Shown: in pieces, positions 25,857 through 38,193 of the stretch
Layout: each line of letters begins with the position of its first letter
Position numbering within the stretch: the stretch's first letter is position 1
Origin: Stratiolaelaps scimitus
Taxonomy: Eukaryota; Arthropoda; Arachnida; Mesostigmata; Laelapidae
Length of the DNA: 64,000 nt
Assembly: GCA_019614645.1 (NCBI GenBank)
Contig: JABWDB010000014.1
Location: forward strand, 310,001-374,000
Direction of reading: 5' to 3'
Notes under the pieces: model-generated
What the model was told of the DNA's origin: nothing
The model's database searches: none
Seen by the model: the letters and a program-made list of their open reading frames with translations, nothing else
Program-made: the position numbers and the translations under genes

Positions 25857-26940
25857 CGCAAGGCTCTTACTTTATTGATAAGGATTTGTGTGCACTTATT
25901 TCACGAGCACACTATAATAATATCTACGAATAGATCTAGTAAGCTATCTCGGTGACCAGGGGAGCAACGAGTTGCTCGTCGCTAGGACCGCTATCGCCTA
26001 GTGCTCTGTGCTGAATCGATATCAGACGTCGTAGATTGGCTACCAGTCAACTCCAATGGCAATCGATACAGATCTATAATAGATGGCTGAACGCCCCATA
26101 ACGAAAGTATACTTAGATGATGCATGCATCGTTCTCGAGATTGTCAATAAGGTGGGTAAATCAGTGCAACGATGAGACTCAAGGAGGTTTTTTTCAGAAA
26201 ATTCTCTGGAACATTTTTTTACACACCGCGACTTCTAGGAACATCACCCCCATGCACTATGTGAAATGAACCCTCGATAATAACAGCAGACGCACCTTCG
26301 TCGCCACTTCCTAGGCTTTATCGTAACCCGGTTTTGACAGCTCAGTAAACTCAGCTGAGATCCGTAAAATAGCAGGATAACTATCACGGGGCATAAACTA
26401 TACAATCTCGTGGCGAAAAGTCACAATATATGTTATCTTTAGAATAGAGCGTTACAAAATACAGATTTTAAATCATTAATGATACGCTGGTGCGCCGGCG
26501 CAATTTTCTGTTAGGTCTGTCGAATAGCATTGTCGAGTTCGGAAGGCAATTGGTTTTTGTAGCGGGTTCGCTTCGGTGTTCTTCATTGAAGCAACCTCGA
26601 AGCAAATTCGATTATCGGTGGCACGGTCGCGATTTGGGTCGCGGGTATAATCTTCTTCATTAAATTAGGGAACAGCGATAATCATTGATGCCGCGGACGC
26701 GCGTGCCTACGCCGAAGATACTGGTATATTGTGCTTCCTGTTGTCGAACGGGTGGCAGGAATGGACGCATTGATGAGTCGAGCCTTCTAGGTCCTGTGAA
26801 ACAGATGCACTCGGCGTACGTGTCTATGGGCTAGAGGATCGATTATTAAACCTTAAATCGTAAATATATAACCGTGACCCTACCACCTTTGCTGCTTGTG
26901 GAGTTGTTCCAGTTAGATTTAATTTCCAGTTAAATTGGAA
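24376..26940. other. AT-rich non-coding DNA, no gene seen
   Basis: Contains TA tracts at 24716-24735 and 25814-25854 and a short GA tract near 25230. Frames are short and motif-free. Confidence 0.5.
25814..25854. repeat. (TA)n microsatellite
   Basis: About 20 uninterrupted TA units. Confidence 0.95.
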
Positions 26941-26951
26941 GCTGCATTATT

Positions 26952-26985
26952 TATATAAGCGCGTGTCGATAGCAATGGGACAGTT
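26952..26985 (+). promoter_or_regulatory. Candidate TATA/initiator core promoter
   Basis: TATATAAG at 26952-26959 is followed by an initiator-like ACAGTT whose A is at 26982, so the first T of the TATA box sits at -30, the canonical arthropod spacing. A short GC-balanced leader and an ATG in good context (GTGCCATG, 27036) follow. This is the best-spaced core promoter I could find in the window, but no transcript evidence exists. Confidence 0.35.
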
Positions 26986-27035
26986 CGTCCAGACAGCAAC
27001 CCATCGCACACTCTTTCATCTCCGCCAGTGGTGCC

Positions 27036-27143
27036 ATGTTAAACGTCTACTCCTGGAGTTCATACGTCAACGAGGAAACAAGTGGTCCTATTCTGCCGGA
27101 TGTTTCGCTATTTATTAGTTTAGAATGTTTGCCGAGACCTTAG
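27036..27143 (+). CDS. Short ORF downstream of candidate promoter (uncertain)
   Basis: ATG at 27036 lies 54 bases after the predicted start site and opens 35 codons (begins MLNVYSWSSY, ends with TAG at 27141). I recognise no domain and no signal peptide. No strong splice donor is visible inside it, so it could be a whole small ORF, a truncated first exon or chance. It is listed only because of its promoter context. Confidence 0.2.
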   Translation: MLNVYSWSSYVNEETSGPILPDVSLFISLECLPRP

Positions 27144-28690
27144 TGGCCCCATAACATGGGTCAATAATGACTTTAGAAGCTTCTCGAGATTAGCATGGTC
27201 GCCTTCAATGGCAGTGACACGCAATATCTACATAACTAGTAAGTTATATAAGATCCAGTGGAAACAATCATGTTACACGACTTTTATCGATCTCAGAATG
27301 CCAATAACAATCTCGTTCAAAAAAATTGCGGCCCGTTACACACCAAATCCTATTTACTACAATTTGTATACAATATCTCGCGTCTCGCACTCTCTACAGC
27401 GTTTTTCATCTGAACAGATTCGTACACATTCTATATGAACACTGATATATAGGATATCCGATGTACAGTATACTACTACTATCAGATATAAGGGAACACT
27501 GACGTTAACATTATAAAATTTGCAGCTATTACAGCTGTACACAGTCGTAATGATAATTCTTCATCATGATAATGCTATGAGGAACGTTACAAAAAAAGTT
27601 CGTAGCCAACATAATGATTGACGATGACGACAGATTATGGCGCAGCCCTCTCACCGCTACTCGTAGCCGTGCTCCCATTTGCCGAATCCTATCGGGCAGT
27701 GTCCTGGTGGCCCCGAATCAGCTCACCTTCTTTCCGATTCCCCTTGTGATCCGCTCCCCTCAATGAATGAGGCAGGAGATCGGGTGCACGGGCGGTGGAC
27801 GAGGTAGTGGAAGGATGTCCTAACTAAGTACGTGACGAAAACTGCCAGAACCTCGGCCGACGTCACTCATCCTCGATGCCTGCTGGCGCGCTGCTAGCCA
27901 ATGGAACACACACAGACACAGTCGGACACTTCACACACACACACATCCCATACGTTGCCGTGCCATCCGCAGGATCTGCCCCAACCCCATATATATATAT
28001 ATATGTATGATGCCCAGCCGGCTGTCCGCCTGTCGACTCCTTAACACCGGTGGCTATCCGCTTCTGTCTCCTAATAGGATTAGTTGGCTGGTTCGCTGGC
28101 TCGACCATACGCTCCGTATCGCCGTGCTGGTCAGCGCAAGCGCAGCCCAGGAACCGACCGCGTCGACCAGGCACTGGCAGCACGATTCGAGGGAGGCAAG
28201 GCGTTAACACCGACATCCGACATCGCGGCCAGGGATGACTGGTGCTAAGCGACCCTACGGCTCCGTGATTACCACTGTGGTGGTATACGCGCATAAATCG
28301 AGGGGATCGACCCAGCTGCGAGCAAGCGGATTCGTCGCGCTGTCTACTAGCAGACAAAAAATAGAGAGGACTTAGGGAAAAGTATCGTTGGAAAGTTGGC
28401 TTTGGCATTCGGCGATTCCCTCCGAGATCCCTACTGCCAGTAGTGGGCAATGCGGCCATCATTACGCGGGACGCATCAGCGATTGCTCTGCTGGGTTAGA
28501 ACAACGAATTGCGCAGCTGGTTAGCCATTTGTTTTGTGTCCATACTTGTTCATTTATGTCTTTAATATTTAGTTCATATGGAAACGCTCGTTTATTATAG
28601 TCGTAGAAGGTACAACGCCTGCTACAGGTGCTGCACGAGCTGCGCTGTCAATTCTGTTCTACCTGGTCGTTTAGCGGCAGGTTGACACAG
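27144..28690. other. Mixed region, no gene seen
   Basis: A GC-richer patch (27640-28260) carries a 199-codon minus-strand frame that runs through CA and TA microsatellites (27926-28004) and is not credible as protein. No element ends were seen. Confidence 0.45.
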
Positions 28691-28699
28691 AGAGAACAG

Positions 28700-29250
28700 G
28701 TGACGGATGATCGTCTAGAAATCATCAAATCGTCACTACTAGAGCAATTAAGACCACTGCGAAGCTATGGTTGGTACATTAAGTAGACATCTCAAACCAA
28801 TGGAATAGAGAACGGTTGTAGTAAAACATGGCAAGAATTACATTAAGCCAGCGTTCGATCTCAGAGAATTACTAGCAGAAATTCAACCATAGCAGGACCG
28901 AATCTAGTGCTTGAGATTTAGCTGAATCTTAATGATGATCTCATAAAATATGGATTCACAGAATCAGATCAAATAGTTGTGGGCTCTGGGGGTAGTATGC
29001 CCTTGCGAACTAAAAGAAGCAGTGGTTACACCAATATTTAAAAACAAACAAAGGACTCTTCTTTACTGCCTGACGACTTCAGAGCGATAAGCAAGGTGCC
29101 GTTTCTCACGAATACGAGTTATAAAAAATAAGATTAATTTCTATTCACAGCAGCTTCTTCGTCTATCCCAAGTAGATCGAATTCCGGGACGTTAATTAGT
29201 ATGGCTCCAAAATGTCATCACTGAAAAGTCGGGAGAGTGACGTGGAATAA
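28700..29250 (+). pseudogene. Decayed LINE reverse transcriptase fragment
   Basis: Translated plus-strand frames contain the N-terminal part of a non-LTR reverse transcriptase, broken by stops and frameshifts. AVVTPIFKNK (about 29013-29042) corresponds to the A-(V/I)-V-x-P-(I/V)-(F/Y)-K motif. In another frame LLPDDFRAISKVPFLT corresponds to the x-D-(F/Y)-R-x-I-S-x-(L/V)-P motif. QQLLRLSQVDRIPGR follows where the conserved helix before the Q-(Y/F)-G-F box is expected. The 28700-29000 part has matching lysine/leucine-rich sequence but no firm motif. Jockey/CR1 group is the best guess. Dead copy. Confidence 0.55.
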
Positions 29251-30660
29251 CATTTATCCTGTCCACAACGATCCATACTAAATATATATATATATTAAAG
29301 TCATGTTAATCTGGCAGCAGGACCACCCACTTTTTCAATAATATGGTACAAACACTCTTAAACATCCACTCGGTATTTCCAATTGTTTTACCTTATTGAC
29401 CGTTTCCACCATGCGAGCTTGGTTACTCAAATTATTGAACCGTCTCCACATATTAAAATGAGATGATATCAATGTAGATCAATGTAGTCATAACATAGGG
29501 GATGATTATCTGTATTTGACAAATAGTTTCTCCCTTACTAGGAGATTTTGCAGTAAATGTTGACGCTGTACCATACAGCAGCCATATTCTCGTTGTTCTA
29601 AATACATAATTCAACAAACGTGATTGGAAACGTTTATAAAACTCGAATTATATACCATCGTATCCATGCCCTATTTGGAAGCACCACGAAATAGACATCA
29701 ACATGTTCCCAAATATATTTTACGACGTTTTTACACATTTTTTGCTGCATGAATAAAACACGGTACCTGTGTTTACAAGCTCTGTCACATTCAGAAATAT
29801 GACATGTATATGGGGATGTGTGAAATATGGTCATGATACCTATATATTCGTCAAGGGAATTCAGTGACCTTCCAACAAGATGGAAGGTGGTGGTTTGGGC
29901 GAGTCTCCCTCTGCTCGCTCTCATCTCAGCGAGTTTCATATGGCTCATAGTGATACCTATGGGTGGTCTTTGTGACAGGCGAACGTATAGTCGAAAGCGT
30001 TCGTGAAATTTGACTGTCAGACAAAAATCATAATATCGGAGAAAAACAGTGAAAAACACAGAAAGTTTGGAACGAACTATGACATTTTTTTTTCATAATT
30101 TCAATATTTATGAAATGCATAATAATAGTAATTTATATAGCAGTGAAAAGTAGAAAAAAAAGATTTTGTTAAATAATATTGTTTGAGTCAATGGTACACT
30201 GATCACAAGTAGAACCCAGTAGTTGAAATATCCGTTATCTGACTTAGTCCATGTTGTACAGATTTCGTTTGGCTATTTCGTTCTATTATTGTGTTTTTAC
30301 ATATTTTTCATATTGTTCTGTACTTTTGTATATTTGTAACGATATTTATTAGGTTAACTTATATTCGCTATTTGGGCTATTTTCCCACACTGCGCGCAGT
30401 GAACACTTATAGAACAAATAAACAATATTACTTATTTATAAATTTAATTTGGTTTTCTACTGTGATTTAATATTTATCTGTATCGCTATCCGGTGTTGTT
30501 ATCCCGCACGGTTTTACAATCAACTTCCTCGGAACAAAAATCCATTTATTTAATTTTTATTCTATACACTTACTGGTATAACAAAATGCTGTGAATTAAA
30601 GGTTTTGTCAGTCATGGTGTATCGTATTGTGTAATATTATCATCGACTCGAAAAGGTCAG
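29251..30660. other. AT-rich DNA, no firm gene
   Basis: A 141-codon minus-strand frame at 29634-30059 is long for AT-rich sequence, but it shows no motif, no clear splice sites and an ordinary chance-like composition. The rest is stop-dense. Confidence 0.4.
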
Positions 30661-31068
30661 TTTGAACTAGGTCATCACAAAGGCATAGCTTGGAGTCTCC
30701 TCTACATCCTGCATCATTGCTAATTGTGTTCTGGGCAGGATATTTATTTCAAAATAACTATACATTTCTGAAGCTGTCCGCTGCAGAAACATCACATCAG
30801 CGGTGTCGCAACGAAGTGGATAGGGATATAACCATAAAATTTGGTACCTTTTACAAATGTCTGAGCACACAACATCTGTAGCAGTTTGGCGCAGAATCTC
30901 GAGCGCTTATTGATTGAGCCAGAAAAAACGGTCCCCTATATATTCCACTTTGCACATATGATCACCAAGAAATTAAAATTATCATCACCGTCAACTGACA
31001 TATATATATATATATAAAACAAAATCGCGAACCACCAAAACGTACTCGTTGTCACCCCTGCGAATTCA

Positions 31069-31270
31069 TTAGTAGGTATCTACAAGAAAAGAGAAACCGG
31101 TCTCGCTCACAACACCTAAAGGGATCACTCGAGTCAATTTTGAAAAGAGCAGAACAATGTAATGAGCTTTAAGAAAAGAGTCCTCAATCCCCGTCACACC
31201 ATAGTTTCCACTTTGTCGAACCCCTAAAATGTTGGTTTTGTCGATGTTTATGGCTGGCTTCATTATCTCA
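31069..31270 (-). pseudogene. Possible LINE reverse transcriptase scrap
   Basis: The minus-strand frame begins MKPAINIDKTNILGV, which resembles the G-(M/L)-K-x-N-x-x-K-T-x-x-(L/M) segment just after the catalytic box in many non-LTR reverse transcriptases, and continues with QSGNYGVTGIEDSF. The sequence after that no longer follows the family pattern. It is a single-motif match and could be coincidence. Confidence 0.3.
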
Positions 31271-32860
31271 AATCCTCAAAAATTGGTGCTAGAAAAAATC
31301 ACGTCTATGAAATGCAACTTACCACTGAAACAACAGTCAACTGAATTTTGTTTCTTGAGAACAAGGGGCAGAAAAAGAAAAATTTTGATTTAAATTGGGT
31401 GGAGCTCATTTTTGACGATCGTGATGAGGATGATGATCATGAGGATGTTAAAGAGGTTTATTGAGCCACGATGCCACCCCTGGCGCCGTACTCAAATGCG
31501 CTCTCATTATAATGAAAAAGTTTTCAGTGCTTATCGCTGACCGTCCACTCCATTGTCACTGACTCACCTCTGCTAAGAAGGCGCAATTTCATGGGGATGG
31601 AGAATTAGTTAATAGAACGCACACGTGAATCTAAGTCGTTTCACACTCTTCTAGCGAACGAAATTGATTGCAGATTGGCTTGGTGGCAATACGTGGACAG
31701 TGGTTTCAGCGAGAAAAAATGCGATGAGCCAGTGCTGAGCCCGCAAGGTTCAACGTATTTTGCACTCATCCAAAATGAAGCAAGATCATAATCTTTATAT
31801 CATATGAATGAGACCTCGATGTTCAATTTGTTGAGCATACAATTCACCATAGGAGAATGATACATCGCCAACTGATAGACGTACAAATCGTACTTATTGC
31901 TCTATTTTTTGCACTTGACATTTCGGTCGAGGGAAACATTTCGCCGGAAAGATCTACTGATATTGTCAAGACTGTATTGAGCGACTTGAGTACGTCTCCG
32001 ATTACGAATTCCTGGAACTCGATAGATTGTCATTTTTCAATTTGAGAGCGAATTTACAGTGCTTGTATTTGCATAACCGAAGCCGCTGCTAAAAGTGCTA
32101 CCGGCCTCGATAATATTAGGCAAACATGAAATGAACCCTTGTCTTTATATGTACTACACTTATATAAGGTATATATATACATATATAGGTATTTATACAT
32201 TGAAGTCGTAGAGCTCTGAAGAGAAAAGTACGTCTGGCGGCCTCCAATGTTAAGTCGTAAGATGACGACTTGAAGGATAGGACATCTGACACTGCTCTTA
32301 GCCTTTCTCTCTTGAAACCTGAAAGTTGTAATTTCGGCCTTTAGAATGTCCAACTTGAGTAGAGCCTAAGGCCATCAAAGAGCGACCTCCTTTGTGTGAA
32401 CGATGATGTTCGTACATCGATCGCGTGCCCTGTGAAGCACGAAGATATTATAAATAGTCCAATCAGATAAGACTGGATCACTATATGTCACTATATAATA
32501 TTTTGCGGGTCAAAATCATGAAGTTTTGTCTATCACGGCATTAACTTAATGCTCAATTATGGTCGGATTGCTCATTCAGACATTTAGTGTCATTATCGAA
32601 AAATTAAACCAAATGTGCTAAAAAAAATATGAATGCATATACCACATCTATTCATATGCGCAGTTAATTATTATCGACCAGCGAACACAGTGGACACTTC
32701 GTAGGTCTCTAGCCTTTGTCGAAGAAACATATAACAAAAGATGAAAGCAAGGCCAAAACATGTATCTGAATATCTAATATTATATTACAAAATATCTCAA
32801 TAGCTAATATTCAAAATATCAGAATGTGTACTGAGATATTAGCGTTCCTGAGAAATAGTC
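31271..32860. other. AT-rich DNA with one possible secretory ORF
   Basis: A 62-codon plus-strand ORF from ATG 31857 to 32045 starts with a short N-region and a hydrophobic stretch (QIVLIALFFALDI) that resembles a signal peptide, followed by a Ser/Thr-rich tail. No homology recognised and no promoter seen. A (TA)-rich patch lies at 32166-32187. The rest is featureless. Confidence 0.3.
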
Positions 32861-32864
32861 TACT

Positions 32865-33092
32865 ATGTACGCGATACGGCGTTTTATGCTGCTTGTAAGA
32901 CCTTCAACCAGAAAACCACAAAGTCGTTGCCAGAGCGACTTGACCTCGTATGCATCAAGAACAGGACAATGCAATGAGGAGCTGATTCGGAAACTGATAT
33001 ATCAAGGAAGGCCAAATAAGGCCCACTTGCTCTTTGATGAAACGTTGTGTGCATTCCCACAGGACGTACGTATTATGGAACATCAGGCATAA
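32865..33092 (+). CDS. Possible small mitochondrial-type ORF (uncertain)
   Basis: 75 codons from ATG 32865. The first 25 residues are Arg-rich without acidic residues (MYAIRRFMLLVRPSTRKPQSR), as in mitochondrial presequences. The rest, ELIRKLIYQGRPNKAHLLFDE, has the helix-turn-helix look of a single pentatricopeptide-like unit. A donor-like GAC|GTACGT falls near 33063, so it might be a first exon. I cannot identify a following exon. Chance remains likely. Confidence 0.2.
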   Translation: MYAIRRFMLLVRPSTRKPQSRCQSDLTSYASRTGQCNEELIRKLIYQGRPNKAHLLFDETLCAFPQDVRIMEHQA

Positions 33093-34540
33093 ATTTTTGC
33101 TGCAAGGTAATTAAGTCTACCAAATGTAAAAAAAGCGGATTTGCTCTTCAAAAGTCAAGTTTCGTTTTAATTAATAATCTTTAGGCGGATACACTGCTTC
33201 GGCAAAAGCTGGCCGGCGCCATTCCTGGAAAGATTAGACCGTGTTCACAGGTAATTCAAGAGTGCGTTAGGAATATCGACGAACAGGAACTCATAGAATG
33301 AGTGTTTTCAGTCTATGCTTAAACAGGATGTGTATATAATTTGTCACTTAGTATAGTGTTAAAGAGACATACAAGCTTGAGTTATATTTAAAGATCGCTA
33401 GACCTGTGCTAAAGGTCTATGACGCTTTTGCGAAAATCATCTCAATCGGATTAGGGACTACGTCCAACTGATACACATGGTTCCAATGAATTACACATGC
33501 TTATAATTTAACCACTATGCTTCGATTTAGTCAGTTAAATAATATAATAATAGTATTATTATTATTCAGTTATGATAGTGTTACTCTTCCAATAAAGATA
33601 CAATGCTTCTCAGTCTCATTATCTGTTAAGTCTGCAACTGTTTAGTCTGTAAGTCTCTATAATCTTTAACTATACTGTACATGACGAGAGCCAAAAACGA
33701 ACGCGTTGCAACTCATCCAGTGCAAACGACTAAACGATATCAGTAAATCTATTGAACTACATCTCTTAATCCAATAGGATGCTTTAATAGGTGAGTGTTT
33801 GTGCCACTATTTTCCACAGCTGACCCTGCGCTATCTTCCAGCCTATGGAAAAAAAGTCTTGTTACCGCTGAGTTTGTACTGCAACAACTACTGTTGATAC
33901 CCTTACCATCCGTCGTACGACAAACGGCTATCATTACCACGCTCGATTTCGCTACTGACTTTCCGTTAGGTTGGCGTAGAGAGCACATTGACACGTGCTC
34001 GCTCACCAACGTCTCGGACAGCGTCCCATGGTTTCAAGGTCACAAGTTAGAATTGTCAGCAGAGCTGCGCTGTCCGAGAATCGTCGTCAAGGCAGAAAAC
34101 GAAGCAGTGATTGGCCAGCTGAGGCATCACAGCCCACGAGAAGTGAACGGGACTTCTTTGCTCGGCAAATAATCACCCAAGAAGCCATGTGACGTTTCAC
34201 GTACATGCTCGATCAATAATCCACCGTCGTATTGTCGTATCAGGATGTGACAGCAGTTTTGTTTGAGGCTGACTCGCAAGCTCTTCTCCCATCAGACATT
34301 TCTTCGGCACTTATCCATCTGCATTACAAAGAAGAGAAATTCAATCGCTTAGCCCAAAAAAAATGACTACGACAAATGTCGGGAGACAAATCCACACATC
34401 TCGCTACATCATGGTCCGATGTGACAGGCGGCTATTAGAGTCACCCAATGAGCGGAGGTGTGTACACTGTTTCATGTTCTATTGCCGGGAATATATTCTG
34501 TATATTTAATAATGGATAGAAAAACAAATCGTTGGATTTG
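33093..34540. other. No firm gene
   Basis: A 125-codon plus frame (33795-34172), preceded by an acceptor-like TTTTCCACAG at 33811-33820, and an overlapping 86-codon minus frame have no recognisable motif. An ATT/TTA-rich patch lies at about 33540-33566. Confidence 0.4.
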
Positions 34541-34544
34541 TCTA

Positions 34545-34640
34545 ACTTCGGCGGTTAGCTCAGTATGGTCTAGTCTGGCCCCAAGAAAGGATTGCGTCCA
34601 GTCCAAAGAAAGGATTGAGTCCTGTCGGGGATACATAGCA
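34545..34640 (+). mobile_element. tRNA-like head with internal 23-bp duplication
   Basis: TAGCTCAGTATGG (34556-34568) matches a Pol III A box and follows GGCGG as in a tRNA 5' end. GGATTGAGTCC (34612-34622) is an imperfect B box. AAGAAAGGATTG occurs at 34583-34594 and again at 34606-34617, a 23-base tandem duplication between the boxes. No complete cloverleaf forms. Most likely a degenerate tRNA-derived repeat. Confidence 0.35.
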
Positions 34641-36750
34641 GACCGAACAAGAATTATTGTCGATATCGGCGTGGTCTTTTACTGCGCACGCAATTAACGA
34701 CACGAAATGTCGAGCAAAACTGTTGTTTGGAATTATTCACATGTTTTCTGGATAACACGAATGATCAATCGCTAACAGCGCAACACGGCCTACCCAAGAC
34801 CGCAATCACAAAAGTAATGGCAGATAAGTGCAAGCTAAAAACGGTCATTGCGGCTTTGAGCTGGGGGGAGGGAAGAGAGCTCCGAGTTCCTCTTTCATCG
34901 TTCTGAAGATCGTTGTCGCTTGAGGCGTTTGAATCTCCAGACAACCAATCGTTTAGATTGCATGTGCGATGTTGAATGTCAACCAAAATTCCCTCCGTTT
35001 GGTTTGGGTTGACGCAAAATTTGATTAGATGAAAATGATAATCGAATAAGCTGTGCCCCATTCTTCTGGCGTGGGCCAACCAGACCAGCACGACGCACGG
35101 CCACCTCTCGCGCCCCTGAACCGCATCTCCCCGCGTCGGCCTGTCCCAGAGTTACATACGCCGAGTGCACGTCTATCCGTCCTCGGTGGGCCTGTATCCA
35201 AAGTTCTACTAATTATGCGCTTACGGTTGTGAGTGGGAGACAAAAGAGCATCGCGTGAGAGAGCGAGCAGACGTTGGTTGGTTTGTTCCTCGATGGCTCT
35301 GTTCTGCTCTGTTTAGTTGAACAGGCCTACAAAGATGAGTCCTGGCGACCAAGCAAACGGCGCCGACATCGTTCGTGCGGCCGACGTTGTTGCGGAATTG
35401 CGACATGTAATCTAAATCTGGCGGCCTTTGCAACCTCGGCCTGAGAGTGAAGAGGGACGAAGAGCGAGCTTGGGCGAAGGCCACTTCGTGAATTCGACCC
35501 GACGCGAGAGAAAGATGTTGCAAGACCATGTATTTTGTGGCCAGTACAGAACACACGTATGAGGCCGTTTGCTCTGCTGTGCAAGTCAACGCATTCACCG
35601 ATCCGCCTGCGGTAGTCATTCGTAGAAGAATGGACATGGCCCAGGAAGCGCAGTGGCGAGCATCCACATTTTACAGTCCCTTATGGACGAACTGTTATTA
35701 TTACAGTAATTATAACCCGGTGGCAAACAGCAACGGAGAAGATACCTTTATCTGTATTTCAGTTGACTTTAGCAATAACAAATATCAAGATGAGCATGAT
35801 ATCGCAAACGAACGTCTAATGTAATTCATGACGCAGGGATGTGTACAAGCCTTTCTCATCAGCTTCGGATGTTGTCGCCTTTCTACGAAATAGACCTATA
35901 TTGCTTTTTGTCGCCAAATATTATCTTTCGCGGAGCGTAGGCTTCTGTGGACTTGCTAAATTAACCTTTTTGACGTAGTGGAATTGTTCATGTCGTCTAA
36001 AATTGGACCAATTGCAAATATCGATAACAAATATTAAACGAGCGAATTGGACAGTCGGGATGTCAAACCATTCAATGGGCGATGAAATTCATCGTCATCC
36101 ATTTCGCACAAATGTCATATTTCGGCCGCCTATGGAGTTATTGTATCACTTACATGCGTTTGATGCAATAGATCACTTCACACTGATGCGGACATTTATG
36201 ATATAAGCCGTCGGTCAAATATTTATTAATACTTATTAATTTTAATGGAGCGGTCGAAAAACAAGTATAATCTAAAATCAAATACTTTTCTTCGTTCGAG
36301 AACAGGCTTTTTTTATTAGGGGCCCGCTCCTAGTACAACGCTTTATACAGCAACCCCTAAGAACGTCATGTCGAAGTTTAAAGCGTTTTAGCAGACTTGG
36401 TCGTGTGAGCTGTGCCGTCTCAAATGACCTGCAAATGATTTTAATGACGATTCTTTACACTGAATGATTCCTGAGAACGCAGTGTCGTACGGTGTTCAAT
36501 CTTGTTTCGACATCGTCTCTCCTTCAACTTATTTCTCTACAACGTAAGGAGATAATCTCTACGGGCTTCCATGCTTGTATTCTTGATTTGTCAACTTTTT
36601 GACTCGCTTCCCAAAGAAGTATATTTTCCTTCCAATGACAATAATAACAACCAATGCTCATGCAGAACCTACAGTGCATGCTGTTGTCGTGCTGTGTAAA
36701 AACCCTCAGACCTTCAACAGAAAATGGTAACTCCACATGAAGCGGGAAAT
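34641..36750. other. No firm gene
   Basis: A moderately GC-rich patch (34850-35680) carries a 148-codon minus frame (35221-35667) and a 98-codon plus frame (35528-35824) that overlap. Neither has a domain I recognise. A minus frame at 36524-36736 is Cys- and Trp-containing but unplaced. Confidence 0.4.
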
Positions 36751-36764
36751 TTCAAAATCGACGG

Positions 36765-37024
36765 TATAAAACGGGCGAGAATTTCGCGACATCCTGACAC
36801 AATCGCTCGCTCGAAGTAGCGAAGGAGAATCCTCTGTAGAATTGTGATCCTCAGCGGGAAGGTCGTGTCTCTCGTTCGGTTTCGTCTGAACACGAACTCG
36901 TGTGCTGGTTTCCGATCACCTGAGCCTTGTTAGTATTTCAGACATAAGAAGGAACAGCAGGCACACGTTGCCATGTTGAGGCCAAAGAGCGGAGCAGACA
37001 CGGGGCCAGCCAATTAGGGTGAGT
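36765..37024 (+). promoter_or_regulatory. Candidate TATA promoter with possible 5' exon
   Basis: TATAAAAC at 36765-36772 is followed by about 220 bases of GC-richer sequence ending at a strong donor-like GG|GTGAGT (37019-37024). A 14-codon ORF (ATG 36973 to TAG 37017) closes just before the donor, so any exon here would be 5' UTR with an upstream ORF. No TCAGT initiator lies at the expected distance. Confidence 0.25.
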
Positions 37025-38190
37025 TATTTACAGTAGAAGCAACGAACAACAGCAATGAGTATTCGATTTTTCGCGACACCCCAATTCTGTCTAACCCGCG
37101 TTCGAGATTTGTCAGTTCAACTAACCGCTCTAATGCGACACTATCTCATTCTACGACGCTTATAGCACCGACGAAACTTTACAAAATCTTGTGTCTCCGA
37201 CATTTTTACTGAACTTTGAAGAAAGAGAGAGAGGGAAACCTTAACGCTGGATGCTATGAATATCAAAAGTCACCAATCCTCAAATTAAGCTTGAGATCCT
37301 CTGATACAGAGTGCACCATAACAGAACAATGTCATATACGCATTGTGTGAGTATTTGAAATGAATGCGTTGTTATTCGTATGAATCTTAAGTGTTACGTG
37401 GATATGGTGGCATATATGCATTCGTGTATTGTTAAACAGCTCACCTAAAAAGGATTGCTACTTGTACATGATTCGATCATAAGCAGAGACAGAAGCAACT
37501 CAAGCAAACAGCCAGGTCTGTATGATAACGGGAGTTAAACCAAGATCCAGGCGGAGAACTCAAATACTGCGTGAGGCCACCTGCATGGTGAAGGCCATGA
37601 TATGACGAAGATATGATATGAGCTAATATGAATTGTCCAACCATCATCGTTCATACGGGTTCTGATCATATTCATTTTACAGACCAACGAAGTTCTCCTT
37701 TGTGAGTCCACAACAGACATGTGGGCAAAACATATAACACGATCTCTCTCTCTCTCTGTGTCTCTTGCCACGACGAGAATGCGGGAACGGAGATACTGGG
37801 CTGAGCATTTCCAGATTCACATCAGGAAGTGCAGTTACTGTGAATCTCATCTATGGTCGAATTGTTGGGGAAAACGAGAAATGGCCCATGAAACAGATAC
37901 GGGCGAATGTTCAAAATGACTATACTTGGACGCCGAACCCGCTATGGGTGCTCAAGCTTTAATGGTCTCTTGCTAATTTTTACAAATTATAGAGAGAGAG
38001 AGAGAGAGCGTCGTTAAGCGAAAGCAGCAGATAGGTGTTCACGTCTCGAACGAGAAGTACGGCACGGGAGGCGTATGACAATAGCGCGAGGAACGTTGAT
38101 TCGTTTAAATACAACGCCCCATTAAATATAGAGGACTGTTTCAATTTTACAAAACGCGTATAAGCACATGTTGTCATTGCTAGACTTGGC
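37025..38190. other. No gene seen
   Basis: Contains a CT tract (37744-37756) and a GA tract (37991-38008). Frames are short and motif-free. Confidence 0.5.
37991..38008. repeat. (AG)n microsatellite
   Basis: Nine AG units. Confidence 0.9.
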
Positions 38191-38193
38191 CAT

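Noticed and set aside
27863..28462. 199-codon minus ORF
   Set aside because: Passes through CA and TA microsatellites translated as VCV and YIY runs; no motif.
29634..30059. 141-codon minus ORF in AT-rich DNA
   Set aside because: Length is notable, but no motif, no supported splice sites and no signal or membrane pattern.
33749..34172. Overlapping plus (125-codon) and minus (86-codon) ORFs
   Set aside because: Mirror-image frames without recognisable motifs; an acceptor-like CAG alone is not enough.
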